A stretch of DNA of 64,000 nt from Leeuwenhoekiella nanhaiensis (GTDB taxonomy: Bacteria; Bacteroidota; Bacteroidia; Flavobacteriales; Flavobacteriaceae). The stretch spans positions 186,001 through 250,000 of the forward strand of contig NZ_KZ319288.1 of NCBI RefSeq assembly GCF_002744755.1. The letters run 5' to 3'. The number at the start of each line of letters is the position of its first letter. Within the stretch, counting starts at the first letter, position 1. The translations under genes were made by a program, and so were the position numbers. Under the pieces are notes generated by a model. It did not search any database. It worked only from the letters and a program-made list of their open reading frames with translations, and was not told the DNA's origin. Below, piece by piece: positions 40,470-50,136 of the stretch.

Positions 40470-41469
40470 AATAACTCCCATATTAACCGATTCCCACGGC
40501 CGCACGCACAATTACCTGCGCATTTCACTCACCGAAAAGTGTAACCTGCGCTGTACCTATTGCATGCCCCACGACGGGATTGCACTGACACCGCGTGCGC
40601 ATTTGATGACGGCAGATGAGATTGAAGCCATTGCAAAAATCTTTGTCGCTAACGGGGTAGACAAAATTCGGTTGACGGGTGGTGAACCTTTAGTACGCAA
40701 AGATTTCACAGCTATTCTGGAAAGGCTGGCTAAGCTTCCGGTGAAATTATCGATAACCACAAACGCGCTCCTCACCCACCGGTTTATTGACGATTTTAAA
40801 CGTTTTGGACTCAACGCGATCAATGTTAGCCTTGATAGCTTAAATCCCGAAAAGTTTAAGTTTATCACGCGCCGTGATGAGTATAAGCAGGCTTTTGACA
40901 ACATCAATCAGCTTCTGGATGAAAGTTTTGACGTAAAACTGAATGCCGTGTTGATGAAAGATTTTAATGAAGATGAAATCGTCGACTTCGTAAAATTCAC
41001 CAAAGACCGAAACATCAATGTGCGCTTCATCGAGTTTATGCCTTTTGACGGAAACCTTTGGAACAAAAACAAGCTCGTGAGTCAGGCCGAAATTTTAAAT
41101 CGCGTAAACGATCATTTTGGGGTCGAAGCCCTGCAACCACTTCCCAATGAACAAAATTTTACGGCCAGAAACTTTAGGATTAAAGGCTATCGCGGAAGCT
41201 TTGGCATCATCAGTTCGGTGACCAATCCGTTTTGTGACAGCTGCAACCGCATCAGGCTCACAGCAGATGGTAAGCTCAAAAACTGCCTGTTTTCTAATGC
41301 AGAAACCGATTTGCTGAAACCTTTTCGCGCAGGCGAAAACCTGGAAACACTTATTGATAAAGCCCTAAATAAAAAGAAAGCCGTTCGCGCCGGAATGACC
41401 GATTTTGACCAACTCACCAATCCTGACTTGCACAACAACAACCGAAGTATGATTGCTATAGGTGGGTAA
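40456..41469 (+). CDS. moaA: GTP 3',8-cyclase, radical SAM
   Basis: 337 residues. MoaA makes the first intermediate of Moco with MoaC. The N-terminal cluster motif is EKCNLRCTYCMP (CxxxCxxC), with IRLTGGEPLVRKDF and NVSLDSLNPEKF. A second cluster site is seen in CDSCNRIRLTADGKLKNCLF (CxxCx13C), typical of MoaA. It ends with a conserved GG. The start may be ATG 40456 or 40462, or GTG 40444; all lie inside the end of moaC-mog, so translation is coupled. It is the last gene of the cluster. Confidence 0.93.
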   Translation: MPMTKITPILTDSHGRTHNYLRISLTEKCNLRCTYCMPHDGIALTPRAHLMTADEIEAIAKIFVANGVDKIRLTGGEPLVRKDFTAILERLAKLPVKLSITTNALLTHRFIDDFKRFGLNAINVSLDSLNPEKFKFITRRDEYKQAFDNINQLLDESFDVKLNAVLMKDFNEDEIVDFVKFTKDRNINVRFIEFMPFDGNLWNKNKLVSQAEILNRVNDHFGVEALQPLPNEQNFTARNFRIKGYRGSFGIISSVTNPFCDSCNRIRLTADGKLKNCLFSNAETDLLKPFRAGENLETLIDKALNKKKAVRAGMTDFDQLTNPDLHNNNRSMIAIGG

Positions 41470-41489
41470 TTAATTACTTCAAACAAAAA

Positions 41490-43025
41490 TTAATACGTAT
41501 ACAGCTTCGCGTAATACTCCTTAACGGAGTCTTCCCAAGAAAAACGCGCTGCTTTAGCTTTCTTTCGCATCTTTTTCCAGGTAGTTTTATCCTCATTAAA
41601 AATCTTTAGACAGGCATCAAATGAAGTTACCATGTTGTTAATCGTCTCGTTGATGCTTTCGCCCTTAAAAGCAAAACCATCTATACCGTCCTGAACGGTA
41701 TCAATGAGACCACCGGTATGATGCACCAGACAAAGTACGCCATTGCGCATCGCAAGCATCTGGCTTATGCCGCAAGGTTCAAACAAACTGGGCATAAAGT
41801 ATAAATCAGACTCCAGGTAAATGGAATCAATAATATCTTCAGACTGCCCGTTTATGAATATGAAGTTGGAATGCTGATAGCTGATCTCGCGCATCAGGAC
41901 TTCATATTCCGGCTCTCCGGTACCTAACAAAATAAAAATACCGTTATTGGCTTTCAGCTTCTCTAAAATGGCTTTCAGCGCTAAGGGATTCCGTTTAAAG
42001 AAATAAAATTTTTGTTCAGTCATCCGGGCTACGCTCGAAGCGATAAAGGAAGGCGGATTATCAAGCAACTCGACCACCTTTTCGCCCGTATTAGCCAGAA
42101 TATCAGCTTTATATTTTTTAGATTCTTCCTGAATCCACCGGTAAATCTGCTTTAAAATATTTGTGTACAGCTTTCCTTTTTGGGCCACACGCATATTGGC
42201 ATAATTCACTCCGTTTAAAATACCATGTAACCTGCCCTGCTGATGTGCTGCTATCAGATCATGTTCAAGCCCCTCCCCACCTATAAACTCGGGTTTATTA
42301 CTGGGTTTCATAATATCTTGCATGTACGACGGACTCACGGTATGCACCTGATCGCACAGTCGTATTCCCACCGCCATAAGATTAATGCAATCGGGGTAAC
42401 GGGTATCGCTGATCTGGTGATAATCAAAATGAATCTCAGGAAAAAATCCTTCTACAGAAGCGTAATTATCGCGAAGCGGCCGTATACCCTGAAGACTCAG
42501 ATTGTGAATGCTGTATACAAAATGTGTCTGTTTTAAAACCTCATACGCCGGATTGTATTCCCTGTGAAAAACCAGTAGTGCCGTATGCCAATCGTGCAAA
42601 TGTGCGATATCTACGTGATCAAAAATATTTTGTTTTACAGCCTGGGCTACAGCGGTATTGAAGATAAAATATTTGACAGCATCTGTAAAAAAGGGCTCTT
42701 CGGGATCATCGTTGTAGATATGGGCAATATTCCCTTCTACAATTTGGGGGTGATGTATTACATAATGCGTGATACCATCAATCTGCTTTTTAGGTGCTAC
42801 CTCATAAATCTCAGCAACAGTATCCTTTCCCTGAATGCATATTTTTAATTCGGTGATGAATCGTCCTGTTTTGTGAAGTCGGTTATAGGCCGGTACCACA
42901 ACGTGTACCTGATCACCTGTTGCTGCTAATTGCCTGGGCACATCGCGCACCACATCAGCCATTCCGCCGGCTTTGCAGTTTGCCAGAGCGTCATTTTCGG
43001 CTGAAACAAATAAAAAATTCTTCAT
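41490..43025 (-). CDS. glgA: Glycogen synthase-type glycosyltransferase (GT5)
   Basis: 511 residues. Extends alpha-1,4-glucan from a nucleotide sugar. The GT5 start is visible as FVSAENDALANCKAGGMADVVRD (KxGGxADV), then HLHDWHTALL, HNLSLQGI and GILNGVNYANM, with the C-terminal SLFEPCGISQMLAMRNG. At 511 residues it has the Bacteroidetes length. No branching enzyme or pyrophosphorylase gene is adjacent. It converges with moaA (about 20 bases), and starts from a 414-base gap to the mscS gene. Confidence 0.85.
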   Translation of the reverse strand: MKNFLFVSAENDALANCKAGGMADVVRDVPRQLAATGDQVHVVVPAYNRLHKTGRFITELKICIQGKDTVAEIYEVAPKKQIDGITHYVIHHPQIVEGNIAHIYNDDPEEPFFTDAVKYFIFNTAVAQAVKQNIFDHVDIAHLHDWHTALLVFHREYNPAYEVLKQTHFVYSIHNLSLQGIRPLRDNYASVEGFFPEIHFDYHQISDTRYPDCINLMAVGIRLCDQVHTVSPSYMQDIMKPSNKPEFIGGEGLEHDLIAAHQQGRLHGILNGVNYANMRVAQKGKLYTNILKQIYRWIQEESKKYKADILANTGEKVVELLDNPPSFIASSVARMTEQKFYFFKRNPLALKAILEKLKANNGIFILLGTGEPEYEVLMREISYQHSNFIFINGQSEDIIDSIYLESDLYFMPSLFEPCGISQMLAMRNGVLCLVHHTGGLIDTVQDGIDGFAFKGESINETINNMVTSFDACLKIFNEDKTTWKKMRKKAKAARFSWEDSVKEYYAKLYTY

Positions 43026-43439
43026 AAACTAACCATTGCCCTACCGGGCTTCTGTTTTGCTTTTTTCGCTTTCTTAAAAAATATGTGTCGCCTTAACTAA
43101 TAAACACAAATGAAAACGGATGCAGGGTTCTGTTCTCTGAAAATTGGAAAAATGACGAGCATACTTTGTAAGAGGTAAACCTAATAAATATCAATAAACT
43201 AAAAGAATAATCACTAAGGTTTAGCGCCTACTAATTTGAAATTAATTCAACACAAAATCATTAATTAAACGTTAATAATACATTTAATTTTTAAGTATTT
43301 GAGGTACGTCTTTAAAATACACCAGAGCTTTTTGAAGAACCTGACTTCTTTAAAATATATCTTTTTAAAGTACTGAAATCTCCTTCTTTTAACGAAATGC
43401 TAATACTTCAACACATTGATCCTTGGTATCTTTCAGATT
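43026..43439. other. AT-rich intergenic region between glgA and mscS
   Basis: About 414 bases between the divergent glgA and MscS genes. It is AT-rich and has no supported coding frame; the longest short frame is about 22 codons. TATCTTTC at 43427-43434 is one base off the -7 consensus and lies just before the MscS start, probably too close to be its promoter. Nothing else was recognised. Confidence 0.4.
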
Positions 43440-45302
43440 ATGAAAAACAACCAATTTTTTATTCTTTTTTTACTATTTATTGCTTTTAATTCAATTTGCG
43501 CCCAGGAACAGGACAGTACAGCAACAACCAATGGCAGACTTCTACCCTCAGGAGATGCAACCGTGCCTGAAGATGGGGATTATGGAGTAAATGCGCTGCG
43601 GGAATATAACGAAGCTTATTATGTGGTAAACCGTCTAAACGAAGCAATAGGACTGCCACCCAATAAATTCAATTTTCAATCTCCACAGGCAACGCTCGAA
43701 CATTTTGTGGTTAGCGCTCGAAGCGGAAACTACGAAAATGCTGCTTACGCTTTAAATTTAAACCTGTTACCAGACAGCCTGACCCCGGAACAGGCCGCTA
43801 CCCTTGCCGAAAAACTCTATTTTATATTAAATCAACGTGTAAGTATTGACTGGGGAAGTCTTTCAGATCGTCCTGACGGGCAAATTGACATCAGCACGGC
43901 AACTAACAAATCAATCTCCGGAAAGCCTTTGCGCAGTGTGGTTTTTGGTGAAGTGGGTCTCGATGGTCGGGATATTGTTTTGCGCCTGCAACGGGTTAAA
44001 TACAAAGAATTTGGTGCCTTCTGGCTCATATCTGCAAACACGGTTGAAAATATAGATGCGCTTTATGAGCAATACGGTCCGCGGCAATTGGACCGTATGA
44101 TGCCAGACTGGGCTCGCATACGCTGGTTGAATATGCCGGTATGGAAATTTGCAGGTACGCTTTTACTCATTTTTCTGTCGTATTTGTTGGGTAGATTGAG
44201 TCTTTACATCTTAAGACGTTTGTTTCGAAAATCAAAGCAAATTTGGGTCAAGACTATTGCCAAACGACTGGCCACACCGGCTGCCTGGGCAATTGGGGTT
44301 TTGTTTTTTTACGTAACACTTAATAAGCTGATTTCGTTTGGCGGCTCATTTGCCAGTACGTTGTATGCCATATTGCTTATTGCAGTGATAGGGACCATTA
44401 CCTGGTTTATTATGCGTTTTATTGACTCGTTTATGGTTTATGTAGCCGAAACCAAAATTGGCGATGCAGATCCTGAAGAAAACAGCGAAGCGCGTATGAT
44501 GATGACGTACATTTCGGTAGCGCGCAGAGTCATTACCTTTATTGTGATCATCGTAGGTTTTGCCGTGATTCTCTCGCAGTTTAGAAGTCTTGAAAAGCTG
44601 GGTATATCCCTGATTGCTTCTGCCGGACTGGCAACCGTTATTTTAGGTGTTGCAGCTCAAAGCACCCTGGGTAATATCATTGCCGGGATTCAAATTGCTA
44701 TCACCCGCCCCGCACGTATAGGCGATACGGTGATCATTAATGACGATTGGGGTTATGTGGAAGATATTCGGTTTACGTATATGGTGGTTCGCACCTGGGA
44801 TCAAAGAAGGCTTATTGTTCCTTTAAAAAATATCATCTCCAATACCTTTGAAAACTGGTCTATGACCAGCGCGCATCAAATACGTCCTATTATTCTGCAC
44901 GCCGATTATGAGATTGATGTTTCTAAAATACGGGCGAAATTTGAAGAGATTTTAAAGGATAATGAGAATTGGGATGAGGAGTATCCTCCCAAGGTACAGG
45001 TTATTGACACCACCGAAAAAGGCATTAAAATCAGAGCCTTATGCAGTGCTGAAGATGCCTCTACAACCTGGGATTTACATTGTGAACTTCGCGAAGAATT
45101 GGTGCGCTTTATTTGCAAGCTTGAAAATGGAAAACACCTTTCTAAAACCCGACTTCAGTTTGAAAATGAGCCTAAAATAGAAAATTCAGACAAGACCAAA
45201 AAGAAGAAAAAATCGAAGACCGATAAAAAGTCGAAAAAGAAAAAAGATAAACAGGACACTGGAGAAAAAGCGGACCAAAACGAAAAAAAGTCTAAAGACT
45301 AA
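43440..45302 (+). CDS. MscS-family mechanosensitive channel with N-terminal periplasmic domain and Lys-rich tail
   Basis: 620 residues. A signal peptide (MKNNQFFILFLLFIAFNSI) is followed by a periplasmic domain (about 30-220), then three or four membrane helices (about 230-410), and an MscS pore and beta domain: GVAAQSTLGNIIAGIQIAITRPARIGDTVII, then VEDIRFTYMVVRTWDQRRLIVPLKNI. The last 40 residues are almost all Lys, Asp and Ser (TDKKSKKKKDKQDTGEK). The protein protects against hypo-osmotic shock in family members. Converges with the yebC gene (one base apart). Confidence 0.88.
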   Translation: MKNNQFFILFLLFIAFNSICAQEQDSTATTNGRLLPSGDATVPEDGDYGVNALREYNEAYYVVNRLNEAIGLPPNKFNFQSPQATLEHFVVSARSGNYENAAYALNLNLLPDSLTPEQAATLAEKLYFILNQRVSIDWGSLSDRPDGQIDISTATNKSISGKPLRSVVFGEVGLDGRDIVLRLQRVKYKEFGAFWLISANTVENIDALYEQYGPRQLDRMMPDWARIRWLNMPVWKFAGTLLLIFLSYLLGRLSLYILRRLFRKSKQIWVKTIAKRLATPAAWAIGVLFFYVTLNKLISFGGSFASTLYAILLIAVIGTITWFIMRFIDSFMVYVAETKIGDADPEENSEARMMMTYISVARRVITFIVIIVGFAVILSQFRSLEKLGISLIASAGLATVILGVAAQSTLGNIIAGIQIAITRPARIGDTVIINDDWGYVEDIRFTYMVVRTWDQRRLIVPLKNIISNTFENWSMTSAHQIRPIILHADYEIDVSKIRAKFEEILKDNENWDEEYPPKVQVIDTTEKGIKIRALCSAEDASTTWDLHCELREELVRFICKLENGKHLSKTRLQFENEPKIENSDKTKKKKKSKTDKKSKKKKDKQDTGEKADQNEKKSKD

Positions 45303-45303
45303 T

Positions 45304-46068
45304 CTATTCTTCCTCGTCCAAAGCAAGTTCCAGTTCTTCAGTAAACTCTAAGGTATGGAAGACGTTTTGCACATCATCGTCATCTTCGAATTTTTCGATT
45401 AAATTGAGGATTTGGCGGGATTCTTTCAGCGGAAGCTCAACCGTATTAAGCGGAATGCGCTGCAATTCGGCATTTTTGGTTTCAATATTCAACTCTTCCA
45501 GATGTTGCGCCATTTTTCCGAAATCAGTAAATTCAGTATAAATCACAAAAACATCCTCGTGATTTTCAAAAGATTCGGCACCACCTTCTATAAGTTCGAG
45601 TTGCAACAGCTCAAAATCCCGGTCTATTTCAGTTTTATCTAAAGTAAAAACGCCTTTTCGGTCAAAAAGAAATTCCAGCGAACCATTAGTTCCCAGGCTC
45701 CCTCCATTTTTACTGAAAATAGAACGCACCGAAGAAATTGTGCGGTTGGCATTATCAGTCGTACATTCAATAAAAAAAGCGATACCGTGCGGCCCGTAAC
45801 CCTCAAAGGTCATTTGCTCATATGTGTCTGCATCTGCCCCACTCGCCTTTTTAATCGCACGTTCAATGGTGTCTTTCGGCATATTAACTCCTTTAGCGTT
45901 CTGAATCGCATTGCGCAATGCAGGATTCGAATCAGGATCGCCATTCTGATTATTTTCTTTAATAGCGACCGTAATCTCTTTGATTGCGCGGGTAAACTGT
46001 TTGGCGCGCTTCTTATCCTGTGCGCCTTTACGATGCTTGATATTCGCCCATTTACTGTGACCAGCCAT
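45304..46068 (-). CDS. YebC/PmpR family protein
   Basis: 254 residues, the TACO1/YebC type. The start MAGHSKWANIKHRKGAQDKKRAKQF is diagnostic, followed by LRNAIQNAKGVNMPKDTIERAIKKASG and EGYGPHGIAFFIECTTDNANRT. Members act as transcriptional regulators or translation factors at Pro-rich stalls. The gene lies alone between the converging mscS gene and the diverging Crp/Fnr gene. The AT-rich region upstream has no clear promoter. Confidence 0.93.
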   Translation of the reverse strand: MAGHSKWANIKHRKGAQDKKRAKQFTRAIKEITVAIKENNQNGDPDSNPALRNAIQNAKGVNMPKDTIERAIKKASGADADTYEQMTFEGYGPHGIAFFIECTTDNANRTISSVRSIFSKNGGSLGTNGSLEFLFDRKGVFTLDKTEIDRDFELLQLELIEGGAESFENHEDVFVIYTEFTDFGKMAQHLEELNIETKNAELQRIPLNTVELPLKESRQILNLIEKFEDDDDVQNVFHTLEFTEELELALDEEE

Positions 46069-46197
46069 ATATATTCAATTTGGTTTCAGTTTAATATAAA
46101 ATTTTGAAGCTTTTTTGCCAGTATTTTAACCCTTTTTTAAATTTTAAGGCGGAATAATTTCAATGTAAATCATGACATTCATGTTATTTTTACGCCT

Positions 46198-46833
46198 ATG
46201 GAAGAATTGTTACAACTGCATTACGGGCATCTTTTTGAGCCGGAATTGCTGAAAGAAATCAATGAAGCCGGAAGTTTACGCGAGGTAAAGGAAGGCGATA
46301 AACTGATGGAAATAGGTCAGTATATTACCGCGATGCCGCTGCTCATTTCCGGAGCGATCAAAATCTTACGTGAAGATCCCGATGGTGACGAACTCCTGCT
46401 CTATTTCCTGGAAAAAGGAGATACCTGCGCCCTGACCCTATCTTTTAACCGTGGCCAGCGCAAAAGTGAGATACGTGCTATTGCAGAACTTGATACGATT
46501 TTAGTGATGGTTCCCATTCAGAAAATGGAAGAATGGAGTTCTAAATACAAGACCTGGCGCAATTTTATCTTTGACAGCTATCAAAACCGCCTGAAAGAAA
46601 TGCTCGATACTCTTGACAGCATTGCTTTTATGCGGATGGATGAGCGCCTGTTGCGCTATTTACGTGATAAGCAAAAACTCACGCAGAGTGACGAACTCAA
46701 CAGCACACATCAGGATATTGCTTACGAACTGCATACGTCGCGCGTCGTGATTTCAAGATTGCTCAAAAAACTGGAGTTGGAAGGGCGCATAAATATACAG
46801 CGCAATAAAATACAGTTGCTTAATCTGGATTAG
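46198..46833 (+). CDS. Crp/Fnr family transcriptional regulator
   Basis: 211 residues. An N-terminal cyclic nucleotide-binding fold (VKEGDKLMEIGQYITAMPLLISGAIKILRED, LLYFLEKGDTCALTLS) precedes a winged helix with the recognition helix in HQDIAYELHTSRVVISRLLKKLELEG. The cAMP-contacting residues of Crp are not clear, and no iron-sulfur Cys quartet as in Fnr is present. The signal is unknown. The 3' end overlaps the converging pabB gene by four bases. Confidence 0.9.
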   Translation: MEELLQLHYGHLFEPELLKEINEAGSLREVKEGDKLMEIGQYITAMPLLISGAIKILREDPDGDELLLYFLEKGDTCALTLSFNRGQRKSEIRAIAELDTILVMVPIQKMEEWSSKYKTWRNFIFDSYQNRLKEMLDTLDSIAFMRMDERLLRYLRDKQKLTQSDELNSTHQDIAYELHTSRVVISRLLKKLELEGRINIQRNKIQLLNLD

Positions 46834-48122
46834 GATTCCAGAGTTTTTCGCATAGCTTTTGCCTTAATGAGGCATTCATCGTATTCATTTTCAGGAATTG
46901 CCTGTGCCGTTATGGCACTTCCCACCGTAAACGACAGGTATTTTTGTTCTGCATTGTAAAGAATACTGCGTATCACCACGTTGAAATCAAAATCATCCTC
47001 AGGTGTAAAATAGCCTATAGAACCGCTGTACAAACCGCGCTTTCGGTTTTCTAGCCTGTCTATAATTTGCATAGCCGAAATCTTGGGAGCTCCGGTCATA
47101 CTGCCCATTGGGAAGGTATGTTTCAAGCACAAAACAGGATCTGTACCCGCTGAAATCTCAGCGCTGACGGTGGTAATCATTTGATGCACCTGCTCAAAGG
47201 TATAAATCCTGCACAACTCTTTTACCTGCACACTGCCTTTGCTGGCAACCCGTGACAGATCATTACGCACTAAATCGGTAATCATAATATTCTCAGAGCG
47301 CTCTTTAGGATCATTTTCCAGAGCCTGCTTAAGCTTAAGGTCTTCTTCGGGAGTCTGGCCCCGTCTGGAAGTACCCTTTATAGGTTGGCTGATAAGCGTA
47401 ATTCCTGCCTTTTGTAAATAGCGTTCAGGAGAAGAACACAGGGCATATTGCTCCCCCAGCCTGAAATAAGCTGCGAAAGGTGCCCGGGACATCGCATTCA
47501 GTTTGAGAAAACTTTTGATAGGATTGATTTTAGCTTCCGCGTAAAATTCCTGACAAAAATTTGCCTCGTAAATCGTGCCGCGTTTAATCTCTTCCAGCAT
47601 TTGCGATACCTGAGCGCAATAGGCATCTTTATTGAAACGCACTTTAATTTTAGGTGTTTCTAAAGCTTCGGTTTGTAAATCCTGAAAAGCTGCGGAAAAA
47701 ATAGTCTCGTAGTCCGACTCAATTTCATTTGACACTTCCGGTAAATACAAAAACTGAAGTCCTTCTACAGTAAGTTTTACGAGTTTTAAAGGCTGAAAAA
47801 AATAGAGATCGGGAAAATAAAGTGCATCAGGATTATCAGACTTAAGCTGTTCCACTTCATTTTTTAAATCATAAGTGAGAAAACCCAAAATCCAATCCCG
47901 AGTTTGCCTGCGATACTCTGACAGTTGTTGAAATGCGGTTCCTGTTGAGCAGTTCAAATCGGTTTTTACCCCTACTCCCAGAAGCAATTCAAACCTGCCG
48001 TAGCGGCTTTTGTGCGCATTTGAAGTAAGTAAACAGCTTACGGAATCCTGCGATGCCCAGTGAAGCAGACGCTCCGGGAGATCATCGTTTTGGGGAACCG
48101 AGAAAGTTTTAACCGCGCGCAT
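46830..48122 (-). CDS. pabB: Aminodeoxychorismate synthase component I
   Basis: 430 residues of the chorismate-binding family (TrpE/PabB/isochorismate synthase). The conserved segments are KGTSRRGQTPEED, ENIMITDLVRNDLSR, MITTVSAEI, HTFPMGSMTGAPKISAMQII and RGLYSGSIGYF. The glutamine amidotransferase partner (pabA) is not next to it. The PIKGT signature, seen as SQPIKGTSRRG, favours PabB over TrpE, where the Lys is typically Ala. The start at 48122 (MRAVKTFSVPQ) is preferred over 48152. Converges with the Crp/Fnr gene. Confidence 0.87.
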   Translation of the reverse strand: MRAVKTFSVPQNDDLPERLLHWASQDSVSCLLTSNAHKSRYGRFELLLGVGVKTDLNCSTGTAFQQLSEYRRQTRDWILGFLTYDLKNEVEQLKSDNPDALYFPDLYFFQPLKLVKLTVEGLQFLYLPEVSNEIESDYETIFSAAFQDLQTEALETPKIKVRFNKDAYCAQVSQMLEEIKRGTIYEANFCQEFYAEAKINPIKSFLKLNAMSRAPFAAYFRLGEQYALCSSPERYLQKAGITLISQPIKGTSRRGQTPEEDLKLKQALENDPKERSENIMITDLVRNDLSRVASKGSVQVKELCRIYTFEQVHQMITTVSAEISAGTDPVLCLKHTFPMGSMTGAPKISAMQIIDRLENRKRGLYSGSIGYFTPEDDFDFNVVIRSILYNAEQKYLSFTVGSAITAQAIPENEYDECLIKAKAMRKTLES

Positions 48123-48200
48123 AATGCTGCGAAAATACAGCATCAAAACCAATAAAAACGAATGCGATCGGCTGCAATTTGATCATAAAACAACTGCATG

Positions 48201-48227
48201 AAAAAGGGCTGCCCTATCAGACAGCCC
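48201..48227 (-). terminator. Terminator after csbD
   Basis: A 6-bp GC-rich stem (48206-48211 with 48222-48227), with a ten-base loop. On the minus strand it is followed by five T bases. It lies 28 bases past the csbD-type stop and before the pabB gene. Confidence 0.7.
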
Positions 48228-48255
48228 AATCACCAATTATAATAAGAGGATTAAC

Positions 48256-48441
48256 TTATTGTTTGTCAATCCAGTCTTTGATTTCCTCTTTGGTTTTTCC
48301 GGTTTTCTCCTGAAGCTTTCCAAGCATTTGGTCAAATTTACCTTCAGCGTGTGTGGTATCGTCATCAGTAACGTCACCGTACTCTTCCTTAAATTTTCCT
48401 TTTACCTGTTTCCATTTTCCTTCTAATTGATCACTATTCAT
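48256..48441 (-). CDS. CsbD family stress protein
   Basis: 61 residues: MNSDQLEGKWKQVKGKFKEEYG and DDTTHAEGKFDQMLGKLQE match the CsbD family, small hydrophilic general-stress proteins with no known catalytic role. The C-terminus (TGKTKEEIKDWIDKQ) is highly charged. It stands alone, with a terminator downstream. Promoter not recognised. It is short but clean and well conserved. Confidence 0.9.
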   Translation of the reverse strand: MNSDQLEGKWKQVKGKFKEEYGDVTDDDTTHAEGKFDQMLGKLQEKTGKTKEEIKDWIDKQ

Positions 48442-48557
48442 AGCTTTGTATTTATTGATTAGTACTAAAATAAAATTACCCAGAATAATGAGGTATTTGC
48501 GCCAACAAAAAGCTAATCTTTGCAGGACAAGCGTTAATTTTACTTAAAACAACCACT

Positions 48558-49103
48558 ATGCGATTATCAATAGCTCTTTTTATTCTGCTGCTGGCAGGCC
48601 TTCTAAGCTGTAAAAACAACACTGAACAAACCGCAAACGCTGAAACCCCGGTAACTGATGCAACCTATTATCTTATACGCCACGCAGATAAAGAGCGAGG
48701 TCCTGATGCCGGTACAGATCCTGATCTTACCGATAAAGGACTGGCGCGTGCCGAGTTCTGGGCGCAGACTTTGAAAGATGTTGATTTTGATGCGGTGTAC
48801 AGTACTGATTATGTACGCACGCGTAAAACGGCATTGCCGGTAGCACAGGCAAATGATTTACCACTTACTATCTACGATGCGCAGAATCTCTATGATGAAA
48901 CATTTCAGCAGGAAACTGCAGGAAAAACGGTTTTAGTTGTGGGACACAGCAATACCACTCCGGCTTTTGTAAACAGCATCCTGGGCGAAGAAAAATATGG
49001 TGAAATTGACGACAGCGTATTTGGCAATCTGTACATCGTAAAAATCAAGGACGGCCAGACACAGGTTGAATTGCAGGAATATAACGACTGGTCTTTTGAT
49101 TAA
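48558..49103 (+). CDS. Histidine phosphatase family lipoprotein
   Basis: 181 residues. The signal peptide ends LLSCKNN, a lipobox. The phosphatase has YLIRHADK (RHx motif with the nucleophilic His), GLARAEFWAQTL, VYSTDYVRTRKTA and VVGHSNTTPAF (second His). It resembles the SixA/phosphoglycerate mutase-like branch. The substrate is unknown; with a lipid anchor it acts outside the inner membrane. It overlaps the converging DUF6503 gene by four bases at its 3' end. Confidence 0.85.
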   Translation: MRLSIALFILLLAGLLSCKNNTEQTANAETPVTDATYYLIRHADKERGPDAGTDPDLTDKGLARAEFWAQTLKDVDFDAVYSTDYVRTRKTALPVAQANDLPLTIYDAQNLYDETFQQETAGKTVLVVGHSNTTPAFVNSILGEEKYGEIDDSVFGNLYIVKIKDGQTQVELQEYNDWSFD

Positions 49104-49849
49104 TTGACCTGTACGTCTTCAAGTATGATGCGCGAAAGCTCTTTAAGTTTTCCGGCCTGAAAAAGGCTGTCTAAATCTTCTAAAGGAGGAAATGTGGTTT
49201 CAGGCTCGTAATTGATGTAATCTACAAAGCGAACCCCGTTTACAATCCGTGGGTTTATTGCTTCCCGAAAACGGGTTCCGCCTTCATTCACGTGATAATT
49301 GTACGCCAAATAATCAACCTCAAAATTTTCGGTGTTAAACCAGTACATATACTCGTCCTCAAAATCTTCTCCGCCTCCGTCTTCGGCAAAACTTACGTGA
49401 ACCTCATAGTAGGTCTTTCCATTAATGGTGTCTACCCCTATTTTTTTAGCCTGAACGGCTTCGGCATCTAAACCATAAGGCAATACTGAAAAATAGTGCA
49501 CGGAATTGACGCTTCCCGAAAGCCCGGCAATAAGACTATCAGCCAGCTTAATCTGCTTCTCGTTTATAAAACGTTTAAAGTCTGAGTTCGTAAGCTGATC
49601 TAGCGTGTCTTTGCAGGCCGCGTCTGTACAGCGCTCCAGTTCGTAAAGACCATTATCGCGCCTGGCTCGGTAAAATAGATTCCGAAAGCGAAAAGAAACT
49701 ATTGCGGTATCCAAAATGTTTCCTCCTGCTTTTTCAATAGCATTATCAATAATTACCGATGACGACAGGTCTTCGGCAGGTTTTTGCTCCTTGCAGGCGC
49801 TGATGCTGATTATCAAAAGAATGAGAAAAATAGGTTTCATCAATTTCAA
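49100..49849 (-). CDS. DUF6503 family lipoprotein
   Basis: 249 residues, with signal MKLMKPIFLILLIISISACKEQK, lipid anchor likely at the Cys. The rest is a beta-rich domain of the DUF6503 type (IDNAIEKAGG near the start, YYEVHVSFAEDGGG and YMYWFNTENFEVDYLAY in the middle) that resembles LolA/LppX-like folds. The function is unknown. It lies between the converging histidine phosphatase and the diverging smpB. An alternative start three codons in (MKPIF) exists. Confidence 0.8.
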   Translation of the reverse strand: MKLMKPIFLILLIISISACKEQKPAEDLSSSVIIDNAIEKAGGNILDTAIVSFRFRNLFYRARRDNGLYELERCTDAACKDTLDQLTNSDFKRFINEKQIKLADSLIAGLSGSVNSVHYFSVLPYGLDAEAVQAKKIGVDTINGKTYYEVHVSFAEDGGGEDFEDEYMYWFNTENFEVDYLAYNYHVNEGGTRFREAINPRIVNGVRFVDYINYEPETTFPPLEDLDSLFQAGKLKELSRIILEDVQVN

Positions 49850-50053
49850 ATAGTGTTAACCTCAAATAATCTGTGTTGTAATTATTTTGATGGCAATTAA
49901 TTAGTTAAAGCCCATTTTGGACTTTCACAAACACCCGTTAAACCCGCAACTTAAATGTTGCAGAGGGATTAGATTTAGGTTTTTAAACCAAAAATTTCAA
50001 CACAACAAAAGTAAAGGATTTTAAAGCAACGACCTCAGACCTTGTTAAAATCG

Positions 50054-50061
50054 TATTTTTG
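50054..50061 (+). promoter_or_regulatory. Candidate promoter -7 element TATTTTTG before smpB
   Basis: An exact TAnnTTTG match, 76 bases before the smpB start. A TTG word lies only nine bases upstream of it, too close for a -33 element, so it is a partial match. The gap between the DUF6503 gene and smpB (49850-50136) has no supported gene. Confidence 0.4.
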
Positions 50062-50136
50062 TGTGTATTTTAGGCTGCACCACGGGATATATACTCAGAA
50101 AAGCAGTTTAGAAGCCTGTATTATCAATTTGCAAAG

